A stretch of 64,000 nt of DNA. Source: Symbiodinium natans (Eukaryota; Sar; Dinophyceae; Suessiales; Symbiodiniaceae). Every line of letters begins with the position of its first letter. Positions within the stretch are counted from its first letter, which is position 1. Shown piece after piece: positions 12,001-24,000 of this stretch. The notes under the pieces were generated by a model. The model saw only the letters and a list, made by a program, of their open reading frames with translations, made no database searches and was not told where the DNA came from. The position numbers and the translations under genes were made by a program. The stretch spans positions 12,501 to 76,500 of the forward strand of contig CAJNDS010002244.1 of NCBI GenBank assembly GCA_905221605.1. The letters run 5' to 3'.

Positions 12001-15000
12001 ACTCCACGTACAACTAGGGGGGGCTTCGCCTCCTTATAGGGTTTGGGGTTTGGGGTTTAGGGTTTAGGGTTTAGGGTGATAAAAGCCATGTACGGCCCAG
12101 ATGGTCAACTCTTTTCCTAAATCATGGGGGGGCCCGTCTTGTCTTAAGGGACCCCCGGGAACATATCTTAGAGAACTCATCATATGCGCCTTCAGGCCTC
12201 TTTGGGATTCTCTTCGGGAGTATGGGACGAATTAACAATAATCAGGGCCATGGGTTTGAGGCTTATAGCTTATACTTGGGGGCTCATTTGGGTAATTAGA
12301 AGTAGTACAGGAACGATACTTGCAACCCTATTTAGGGTACTTACCACTACTTAGCCCTACTTCTATGAACTCATGAACCTCCGAGTCTACAGTGCTTAGA
12401 GGTTGACAAGAAGGTGGGATATGGATGGCCTCGCGCTCCCGAGTAGGCTGGCGTGAGCGAGATCTCGAAGCCCCCGTAGCCATAAAGAAGGGTCGGATTC
12501 CTTGTTGAGCCCGGAAAAAAGTTTGGGTTCATGGTTTAGGGTTTAGGGTTTAGGGTTTGCTCTGCGGGACTAGGGTTCAGGTTTCAAGGCGCACGGTTGA
12601 CCCGGGAGGTTCACCTGGATGATTGTCCAATTTCTGGCGCTAAACCCTAAACCCTAAATATGACAGCCTATGAACCCTAAACCCTCAAAACTATAGCCCC
12701 ATACACCCTCAAACATACACGAAAGCCAAAGGTTTCCGAATGTCTTCGGGCTCCAGACAAGGGCCCACAAGGAGGGCCCCCCCTACTTCGGAGGAGAGAT
12801 GTTTCTTCTATTTGCCGAGACCCAGGAGTAACCTAGCAACAAAAAGGGTGCCCTTTTTGGCTTTTTAAGGGGATTATAAGGGAACCCCAACCAAAAAAAA
12901 CAAGGGCCTCCTAGTTGCTTAAGAACCCCCCCTCCCCCTCCTTAAAAAAGTAGGGTTCTGTGGTCCCCGCGTTCTTCTGGAATCTCTGAAGCTCATGATT
13001 AGCGGTGTGTCGAGTGAACCAAAATGTTGACAACCAAGGGTTCCGGAAACTTGGATTGCTGGCCCAAGAATGTGCAACACCTGTGCGACGGTTACTCATA
13101 CTCAGTTCCATGTGAGGAAAGAAGTTATGGGCCTTCTGATGTCCTAAACTATACTTAGTTGCTGAGTTCATAAGCCCCCAACATGTGTCTACTTTCAGTT
13201 CTATAGGGGGTTATAGTATCCCAAAAGTGTAAAGTGTACTCACTCAACTAAGTATAACACGGGAAGAAGCAAGAACAAAGGCTTTTATAACCCGGGCTGT
13301 GCGGCTGCCTGGGGCAGGCGAGGTACGAGCTGCATATCACTTCTGTCGTCTTCAAAGAAATACACTGAACTCTGCTTGGACTGGGTTTAGGGTTTAGGGT
13401 TTAGGGTTTAGGGTTTAGGGCTTCGGGTTTATAACCGAAACCCAAAACCCTGAAGCCCTCGACTCATTGGATCCCGGTCGCTTGCCGTCGTAAGCCATGC
13501 TCTTTTTGCTGAGCTGGAAGTATGGCACCTCAGAATGGTATAGGGTTGTGGGAGTTGGCCTAAACCCTTTCCCCGCAAGGCCTGCAATCAGATCAAGAAC
13601 ATGCCTTAAGGTGCCATTAACTGTCTGACCTTTCTGATGACTCGAAGGCGACTCCAAAAGCCAAGCGAAAATAAGGGGCCTTGCCCAAAAGATCCCAATA
13701 CCCCTTTAATTACGCCATATACCTTAGATCTAGACCCTAAACCCTAAACCCTAAACCCTAAACCCTAAATAAACCCGAACATAATTCCTAAGGATCCGTC
13801 TCTAGTTTAAGGGCTGTTCCTTGATTAAGGGGGTATTGAGCTCTCTGGGTGGCCCATCTGGGGTTTAGGGTTTAGGATTTAGGGTTTAGGGTTTAGGATT
13901 TAGGGGTTTAGGGTTTAGGGTTTAGGATTTAGGGGTTAAGGGTTTAGGGTTTAGGGGTGTTCCTGCCTTGTTTTCTCCGAGGGGAGGGGAGGTGGAGGTG
14001 GAAGAGGTAAGGGAGGGACGGGGTTCAGTTCGCATCTGTGGGCCTAGGGTTCATGGGGTCTAAGGTTAAGGGTTTGTAATGTTTATAAGGCTGCCTAGGG
14101 TTTGTAGGGTTTAAGGCTTAGGTTTCTATGTTGCCCTGACGCCAGAGTTTGTGCCTCCAGGACGATACCTTGTGATCGCTGCTCCCCGCCGCGATCTTCT
14201 GTTGCAACAGCAAGATGAGACAGCATCATTCTGCGGCCGTATTAGTCTCACCGCGCCATCGGGAGCTTTTCTGGTTCAAGTACATCGAAGATGTGTCTTC
14301 TGCTTTTTACTACACATTCCATAAATCTTGGCTCTGCTACGCACAGCAAAAGCTTCCGTATGGGGCATCTTCTGACACAGGGCCTCCTAATGTTCGGAGG
14401 CCGGAGTCCAAGTCAGCTTTAATCCTGGCCGAAACCCTGAGCACAGCTGGTTTGGGGTCTCGGTTGGGATGTTCCCCCTTATCCTAACAGTCCTTAATAG
14501 GGATTACTATAGGGGAATACCATAGCCTATGAAGGACTGTTAGTCTAAGGGAGAACATCCCAAGGTTTAGGGTTTAAGGGCTTGGACGAACTCACGGTTC
14601 GGCTCTACCTTCACTGCCCATTCCGTGCATGGGCACGCAGCATCACAGCCCCAGACCCCTTGGAAAGGACCTATAAGCCTTAAGACAAATAGATGGCCTG
14701 ATGGTGATGAAGGCATACTCCTGAATTCTGAGGTGTATTAGGCTCTCTCGGTTTACGAACCGTGCTCAACGATGAAGCTGTCGTTCAGTTGCTGTCAGGA
14801 AGGTTAGGGCTTTAGCCCTGAAACAAAACCCACAAGGATTGAGATTACTTGATTCTTCTCAGCCACCTTTGTCCCATCCAGCGACGTGACGAAGAATTGC
14901 TGCACCTGCTAAAGCAGGAAGTCTTGGGCATTTCCCAAATAGCGGCACCCCGCCTTGTTCTGGGAACGCTCAAAAACTGGTACTTGGATGACTACAAACT

Positions 15001-18000
15001 GCCATGAAAGTCGACACAGATTCTTCTCAGCAAAAGTACCTTGAGAGGTTAATACCAGCATCCACAATGACCCCTAAATCGTTGAAGGTGCATCCCTTTC
15101 TTGGGCATATTGGGCTCTAAACCCCAAAGTTAGGGCCGCTAAGCCCCAAATCCTGAACTCAAACCCTACCAAGCCTTGGGCCCACCCACCTCATTCCGCG
15201 ATCAAGGGGATTTGGGCGTCGTGTGTGCTGCTTTACATAGCGATGAGCGATGCACGATGCCGTCCCGCATAGGTGCCCAAAAGGGAACAGGGTGAGAAGC
15301 CAAACCCTTACTTGGAGGTTCATGGGACTTAATAACCACTTATAACTGGGCTTACTACCCTGCTTATAATAGGGATAACCCCTATAAGGCCTTTTAGGGG
15401 TATTATAAGTAGGATTATAAGTACAGTTACAATTGGTTAGTAAGTACCATGAACCTTCAAGTAGCGTGGATTGGTGCCGCTCTTCTGGGCTTGTGGCTCC
15501 CAAGTTTTTCCTGTAGGGCCAAAGTAGTGTGAGATTCCGCCAGTTTTTTTCTGCCGATGTGAGTTTAGGTAGGTCTTCCCGTTGACCTGAGCTTGTGCTC
15601 TGTGTGTTTTGGGGTATTCGCACCACAACGTAGGCTTCAGGTTTAGGGTTTAGGGTTTAAGGTTTAAAGCCTTATACCCTTTTGAGGCCCTACAGGAAAG
15701 CCCCTCTCGCCTCGATGTCCTCAGCATTGAAGAAAGATGGCAGCGCTTTGAGAGGCGCCATGGATGGTAGCTTGCCAGAGCAAAGCTCCTCCTGACTCCG
15801 AGGGTTGTAGGGTTCGGGGGCCATATACACGCAAATAAGGATTCAACTGGTTAAGGGTATACTTGGACGTTCGTGGGTAGCTACAAGAAAGGTTACATGT
15901 GTCCAAAAAAAGGGCTACAATGTGCAGTTACCATACTTATCAGCCGACTTATCGCTACCCATGAATCTCCAAGTTAAGGGTATGAGGTAAGTGCTCTCAA
16001 TCATGGTCCCTGTTCGGGCACATCTTAGAAGTCGGGCCCTTGCATTTCTGGCACGCGGAGGGGCCATGTACTATCATCAAACTTCATCAAACCTTAACCC
16101 CTCTGAAAGAAATTCCTCAAACTGATCCTCTCAAACCCAGTGACGAAAAAACAATTTTGTGAGACCATGTGAGCCCAGAAGCCCAAAAGCGTTTCGCATT
16201 TGGCATTTCACGAGTCCGAATGTCCAAAAGCAATGGCGGTTTCGAATTTCACGCATGCAACGTCCGAAAGTAGTGGCGACAGTTTCACATCTCGCGAGCT
16301 CGGACGCTAAAATGGGACGACTGTTTCGCATTTCCGGAGCCCAGACGTCCAAAAGCGATGACAGTTTCGCATTTCGCGAGCCCAGACGTCCGAAAGAGAC
16401 GACAGCTTCGCATATGGCGAAGTTATACGCCCAACAGCGAGACAGTTTCGCACAAGCACATGCACTAAAACGTGACGACATCTTCGCCCAGATGTCCAAC
16501 GGCTATGGCAGTCTCGAGCGGCCAGAACGGCCACGCCCGCGCCCAGGCACACGTTCTTCATGCAAAATGTAAACAAGCTTCGCGAAATACCCAGCCACTC
16601 TCACCCTAAAAGTTGGAACTCTTTGGTGTTGACACGCTGCTTGGGCATCAACCAGAGAACTGACCAGGAGAGATGAGGGAATTCGGGCAGAAGGCTGAGG
16701 GGTGTCGGTATAAACCAATGGGTTGGAGGGGTTTAGGGTTTAGGGCTTAGTAAAGAGGCTATTATAGGAAAACCTTGAAGCGAGTTTCGAGAGCATGCTT
16801 TTATCATAACTTTAAACCCTAAACCCCAAATGCTTGCATGCAAGGCAGCCGGTACCCCGGCTTCAGAAGTTTAAAGCTAGTTTTGGTCACATCGCTTCTC
16901 ACATGCACGGTCTTCAGAGACTCCAATACTCCTTACTGAAGGAGCATTTTGTTAAACCATATCAGGAACTCAATTATATGTTAAGGAACCTTCCTTCACT
17001 ACGGGGTATTGGAGTCCTCTGGTCTTCTATTCGCCTTGTCTGTGTGGACCCTTGGAGTGATAGGGACCATGGCATTGCCTTGCGCAACAGGCGTTCAAAA
17101 AGCCCTAAACCCCAAACCCTAAGCCTTTGAAATGTTGGACCCTCAACCAAAAAAGCTAGACCCTAAACTCACGCGTGATGGACCAAATCTTTCTCCCAAA
17201 CACCCCGTAAACCCAAACAGCCACAAACCTGTTAAATAAAGAATACATTGAACACATCTTAAGTTATATTCTCCCTCATCTATAGCGGGAGGCATCTTCC
17301 GTAATTAAGGGGTTATGGGCTCTCTGGGAACGTGGAGTCAAGCCCAAAACCTGCTCCCAGGTTTGTGGCCAGGCGCCGCCGAGCTCAGGAAAAGAGAGGT
17401 GGGTCTTGTGTAGCCAGACACCGTGACCCACAGATCGTCACCTGAGCTTCGTGGGTCCGTGGGGGCTTTCTTATTCGTGGGCCTCGATGCCATGTGCCAA
17501 TGAATCCTCAACTCAACCACCCTAACTTGCAGCCCACATCTGAAATCACTTTAGGGTTTGGTGTTGGGGGGTTCAGGGTTCCAAGACACGGCAGCCAGCC
17601 TACATCTGAAATCACTTTAGGGTTTGGTGTTGGGGGGTTCAGGGTTTAGGGTTCCAAGATACGGCAGCCAGCCTACATCTGAAATCACTTTAGGGTTTGG
17701 TGTTGGGGGGTTCAGGGTTTAGGGTTCCAAGATACGGCAGCCAGCCTACATCTGAAATCACTTTAGGGTTTGGTGTTGGGGGGTTCAGGGTTTAGGGTTC
17801 CAAGATACGGCAGCCAGCCTACATCTGAAATCACTTTAGGGTTTGGTGTTGGGGGGTTCAGGGTTTAGGGTTCCAAGATACGGCAAGCTTGGAAATCCCA
17901 GCTTGGGGTCTGCTGGGTATTGGGGGTTTAGGGTTAAAGGGTTCCGCGTGGGGTGTTTTGAGGGCAATCCCACACCGAGGGTGGTGACGAGCTTTGTGCT

Positions 18001-21000
18001 TGGGGATTTGGGGGCTTCGTAGCTTGGGACCTGTTCAAGGTAGGTCTTGGAAGGCCCTGGCCCTGCACGCCTCTAAGAGGTCTTGGGAGGCCCAAGGTTC
18101 GGGGATGTCTGGGCAGACAACGAAGCTCCTTTGCTGCGACTGTCACGACAGCTCCGAAGCTGGCAGGGGCTGCCGCCCCCTGCAAGCTGGGTGCTGCCCC
18201 CGGAGCACGTTCAGTTTAGAGTCCCCAACAATCCTTCCTATGAACTAATGGTTGGAAATCTTGAGCCACTCCATGCATATACCAAGATCCCCCCTTAAAA
18301 CATAAAACGAACAAAAACTAAAACCCCAAACCCTGAAGCCTCTACACCCTCGACCCTCGACCCTCAACCCCGAAACCAAAACCTTAAACTCACAACCCAA
18401 AACCCATGACCCTAAACCCTCAACCCTAAACCCGAAAACGCTAGCGCAACTCCTCGCGGAGCTGCTCGAGTCGGGCTCCACTGCCCCTGGATCCTTGGTC
18501 TAGGGCTTCTCAGAAATTTAAGATAAGGGTTTAGGGTTTAGGGTTTAGGGTTTAGGGTTTAGGGTTTAGGGTTTGGGTCCGACTATCTAAAGCTAGTTTC
18601 ATGGGCCCTTATTATGGCCCCTTACCTCCTTTAAAGGAGGTATGCGCCCGTGCGTTGTATAGGGTGTATAAGGGGTATACAGGGGGGTTCCCTTTTAAGG
18701 GCCCATACGAAGGGACCATGTACCTCCCCTCTGAGACTAGCGCTTTAAGGTTCGGGTCTGACTGAGGTAACCCTTCATATTTGGATGACGACCAATAGAA
18801 AGAGGCTTCATCAAGGAATAGGCTGAGGTCGCCTTAAGTCAAGGGAGTCATATTCGGAGCCCTAAGGATGTACCTTTAAGAGGTTCCCTTCAGATACTCC
18901 TAATGTGGCCCTCATATTCCCTTGGGGGATCTTTGAAAAAAAATCCAAGGGTACAGGGTATTAGGGGTATTAGGGTATTAGGGTACTAGGGTATTCGGGT
19001 ATTAGGGTAGTAGGGTGTCAGGGTATTAGGTTGTAGGGTATTAGGGTAGTAGGGTATTAGGGTACAACCTTAGGGGTCCGAGGAAGAGCTCCTAGACTCT
19101 GTAAAAAACTTCCCGCGGCCTCTGAAGATGTCTAGGCGTAGGGCTTTGAGGCTGCAGTCTGGGCATCATGGCCCCCTTCCCAGCCCTAAACCCTAAACCC
19201 TAAACTCTAAACCCTAAACATTAAACCCTAAACCCTAAACCCCAGCAGCCCCTTTCAGGCTCCCTTGAAACCGCGGCTCCACGCTCTCCATGCCCAGGCC
19301 ACGTTCTACGCCGCGCTGCCTTGGCCGGGGTGGGGCAGTCTCTCTTCATGCTTCGGAGTGAAGAGGGTTTAGGGTTTAGGGTTTGGGGTTTAGGGTGACC
19401 CAAGAGTAACCTAGGAATGAAAAGGGTGCCCTTTCTGGTTTAGAGGGGATTATAAGGGAATCTAGGCCCTTAAGAAAGGGTTCATGTGTAGTTATACAAG
19501 TACTTTTCACCTACTTACAAACACCCATTGTGGGTTTAGGGTTCGGGTTTAGGCCCAATGCCCCATATTTCCGGACTATACATTAAGCTATAGAGGGATC
19601 CTCCAAGCAAGACTCCACTAGTGCATGCCTTGAATGAGGGGCAGTTTGGGCTCTCTGCTTGGATCTCTATGGAGGCTGATCTAAGCCCGGGGACCCTTAT
19701 AACCAGTATACCCTTATTCTATTTAGACTTTTAAGGGCCACAAAAATCTTCAAACAACCCACTTGCGGGGCAGCACTCGTTCGGAGGTCAAATTTGCTTT
19801 CAGGGTCAAGTAAATTTAGGGTGTGCGACGAGAGCCTTCATTCAGATTTCCGCAAAGGAGGGTTTCTTTTTTGGTGTCCTTTGAGAACGGAACTCTACTG
19901 TATTTGAGCCTACAGAGGACCACAAGTGTCGGAAACTCCCAGACGAGCCAGGGATTGAGGAACAAATCCCACCCCTCCCTCGGCATTTCGGAAGAACTCT
20001 AGAATTTTCCGGCCGGCTGCACTTGCTGTTCTAATCCAGAAGGCTACAAGGGTTTTAAGCTCCCAACCAAATCCCAAGCTCTAAGCCTTAAGCCCTACGC
20101 TCTCAAGCTATACCCAACGTTGCTTGCAAGACATTCCAAGATCTTGCTGAACAATCCCACACCCGAGCAGGGAACCCAAAGAACCCTTAAAGCGCCTGGT
20201 ATACTAGGGTCTAGGGTTCAAGGTTCAGGGTTTAGGGATATCCCTAAAGGGGTTTTAAGGGCCCGAAGGCCTTAACCCTAAACCCTAAACCCTAAACCCT
20301 AAGGTCCGGCGGAGTCGCTCCCAGGCGCCGTCCTTGTACCGCCAGAAGATTAGCTTTGTCTTCACATCCTCAAGCACCTCGCAAAGAGAAGTGGCTTTAC
20401 GGGCCTCTTTCGGGGAAAAGCCCTTAAAAACCCTTTTAATTCCTGTACTCCCTTTCTGGATTAAAGTCTATTCCGTAGCTAAGGGCGCTTGGGCTCTCTG
20501 GGTACACTTTACACCCCCGGGATGATCTGAGCATGCCTCATCAAGCTTCTGCCTTCCGGCGGTGGGTCTACAGTAGTTCTTTCAGGTTCTGTTAAAGTTA
20601 GCAGAGGTCACGATGTGGCAAAATTCCCAGAAAGTCCAAGACCTCTTAGTCAAGAAATGGACCTTAGAAACTATGCAACTAGGGGTCCTTCATATGATCT
20701 AAGCGAATAATAAACCCTAAACCCTAAACCCCAAACCCTATACCCTAAACCCTAAACCCTTAATGAAGGGGGCTTTACGGGCTCTTTGGGTTGCTGCTGA
20801 GATGCAGTGAGCACCAGGTAGTTGAGGGTGCCTGTGGTATTCTCCAGTGACTCGGATTCTGTTGGCGCAAACAGAACCTGCGGAGCACCAGAGGTCAAGG
20901 AATACTCTGCATGTGAGAGAGGCCCTGTGATGGTTTAGGAGTTCGGGTAGAGGGTTGTGTAGGGGTCAACTCAGACAATGTAGGACAGCTTCGGATTCGA

Positions 21001-24000
21001 AACCGTCCAGGAATAAACACCGGTAGCGGTTCGCGCGACTTTTGGTCCGAGAGCAGCAATGATCCACAAAAAAACAGTCCTGTTACATTGCCAACTTGAT
21101 AGCCTGCTCTCAAGGTCGCGTGAACCATACCCTAAACCGACTCTAAAACTGGTTCATGCTGGCTCTCAAACCGAGTCCAGGGTGAGTCTTTTGACAGGTC
21201 TTCCTGTGCATAGGCCTACAGAACCAACAAGCCTGCTGCGGTTTAGGGTTTAGGGTTTATAGGGTTTAGGGTTTATAGGGTATAGGGTATAGGGTTTAGG
21301 GTTTAGGGTTTAGGGTTTAGGGTTTAGGGTGCATGCCAGTGATCTCGGCTCACTCGTGGCTTCTTCTCGCCTCCTTCGTGGCCACGCCAAGCCAAAAACT
21401 CCAACTAACATCCTGATCCCTAACCCCTAAACCCTAAACCCTAAACCCTATACCCTAAAGCCCTACAAACCCAATTGCTAAACCCTGATGAACGCTAAGC
21501 CTTGAAAGTTACTGAAGCCGCCCCGGAATTTGGAGCCCCAGACAGCTTCAGACACGATAAAACCACTTTAGACGGCTTAACTGGCTCGCGCAACCCTAAA
21601 CCCTGAACCCTTTGAGGTTCATGGGTAGCTATAGGTATGGTTTAACAGAACCCTAGATTGGGCTATACGTATCTCTCTCTCTATATATATATGTATACAT
21701 ATATGTACAGTTGCCATACCTATAACCCAAACCCTAAGCCTTGTAAGGACGAGTGCTTTCTTAGAGGAGTCCTTAAGCAATTAATAGGTCAGCGCCAAGA
21801 CCGCTGAACCCTAAACCCTAAACCCTAAACCCTAAACCCTAAACCCTAAAGCCCCAGGAAGGGTACTATCCCCTACTCGCGAACCAGTGCCTCGAGCTTC
21901 GACATGTCTCCGGCAAAGAGGCTGTCGATGGGAATGGAGAGCAGCGACCCCTGCACCTGTTTAGGGTTTAGGGTTGAGGGTTGAGGGTTGAGGGTTGAGG
22001 GTTTAGGGACATGAATTTGGTGAGGTATGATTTAGGATTAGGGTTTGGGGCTTAGGCAACGAAACTAGAACATTATGAATATTATGACGGTAAAAGGGGC
22101 CCCGAGAAAGCTACGTGTTGGGGCGGCTGGTTTTTTTTTTTTTTTTTTTTTCGGTTTTTCGGGTTGTAAGCCCGCAGCCCTTGGCCCTATGAACCCTAAA
22201 CCAGACTCGGGCAGCAGGGGCCTCGCAACCTTTCTTGAAGAGTTTCTACAGGGTGGCTTAGGGGTGCTGGCGAGTGGTGCAGGGCTGTCGGGGGCTGTCA
22301 AGTTTACAGCTCCCACATGCTCTGAGGCCTTGAGGGTCTATAAGCCCCCCAACACTCAAACCGCAAGTCCCTAAACCCTAGACCCTAAACCCCAAACCCT
22401 AAACCCTTTTGCAGCAAGCCTCGGGAAGCGGCAGCCTGGTCCCAGCTCCCCACGCAGGCACTGCTCAGAACCCTAAACCCTAAACCCTAAACCCTAAACC
22501 CTACACCCTACACCCTAAACCCTAAACCCTAAACCCTAAACCCTAAACCCTAAACCCTAAACCCTAAACCCTAAACCCTAAACCCTACTGTCTGCCAGGG
22601 ATTTGACGGGCTTTTGCACACAGCTTCGGCTACTTTGGCAGGATGTTCGACTATGACTACCCAGCGATCCCATGTTGAGGGTAAATTACTTATTGGGTGC
22701 TGAGTTCACTTGGAGAAAAAGGCTACCTCCGAGGTTTAAGGGGTTTGAAACTACCCCACAAGGTTAAAGGTTGCCCACCCAGCGCCTAAGATTGTTCACA
22801 CTACCGTACGCCCCCTCAATCTTATTCCCCAATATACCCCTTATGTATACCTTACATAGTTCCTATGTACCTAAGTAGCCCCGAACTAACCCCTAAGGCC
22901 CCTAGAAGGGCCCCTTCTTCAGTCCCTTGATAGTCACGCTGCGCCCCTAGTCAAGGAAGATTGCCTAAACCATATTATAGGGAACCCGAAAATGTTCAAG
23001 GAACATTCCTTGACTAAGGGGTATTGGAGTCTCTGGGCACTACGATTTTCCTTAAACCATATAGGGCACCCAAAACTATCTAAGGAATACTCCTTATTTA
23101 AGGGGTATTGGAGTCTCTGGGCACTACGCCCCTAATCTATACTGAACTTGGAACCCTAGCAAACATTAATCTTTATGCTGTTTCTTAGGAATTGTAGCAC
23201 ACAAAATTAAAAATTACCAATCCTATGCGAGTGGCGTAGGTTTGGTCGCCGACGGTCCAGTCGCTCCGCAGAGAAAGCTGAAAGCGATCGCCTCGGGGCA
23301 ACTTAGTTGTCCAGTAACCTGGCGGAATTCAAGGTTAGCCTTTGGGATTAGAAGGGGATTATACTACCCCAAAAAGGTTAAAGGTTACCTACTCTACTAC
23401 TAGGGCAAAAGCGATGCCTTACAAGCATCTTCGCCAGCAGAGGCTGCCTGAAACCCTGCAGGGTTTAGGGTTTAGGGTTTAGGGTTTAGGGTTTACGGTC
23501 TAGGGCCCCCCCGGGATTATTGGAGCTGCGGGGGGGTCAGTTCGGTTGAGGCTTCAGGGTTGGGATGTTCCCCTTGTACTATCAGTCCTTAATCGGGACT
23601 ATGGTGCCCCCGAGTATAATCCAAATTAAGGCCTCTCAGTGTCCGGGGGAACATCCCTAAACCCCTTTGCATCCGGGCTTGGGGCAGTCGGCCGGGGATG
23701 TAAGTTGCGGATCTCAACGCATGGACATCCCTAAACCCTAAACCCGAAACCCTAAACGTTTTTGCATCCAGGTCTCTTGCAGCCAGCCGGGCAACCCTTA
23801 AACTCTAAAACCCTAAACCCCTGGACTCGCCACTATATTATGATCCGATAATGCCGGTTTAGGGTTTAGGGTTTAGGGTTAAGGGTTTAGGGTTTAGGGT
23901 TTAGGGTTTTCGCAGAAGGCAGGCCAAGATGTGCAGCCCGCCAGCTTGCACATGCTGAAGGCAAGGCACAGAAGGTGGACACACTCATGTCATCTGGAAC

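Noticed and set aside
15530-15570. S9A-like stretch KKTGGISHYFG
   Set aside because: The linker it would represent is found in order and in frame at 14867-14905 and 13470-13528.
22075-22374. 99-codon + frame with poly-Phe
   Set aside because: Runs through a T homopolymer and telomere units; no family.
22620-22690. Open minus-strand stretch with VVIVEHPAKVAEAV as an S9A exon
   Set aside because: It would need a frameshift, and the GSLLSIP piece is found cleanly at 21885-21956.
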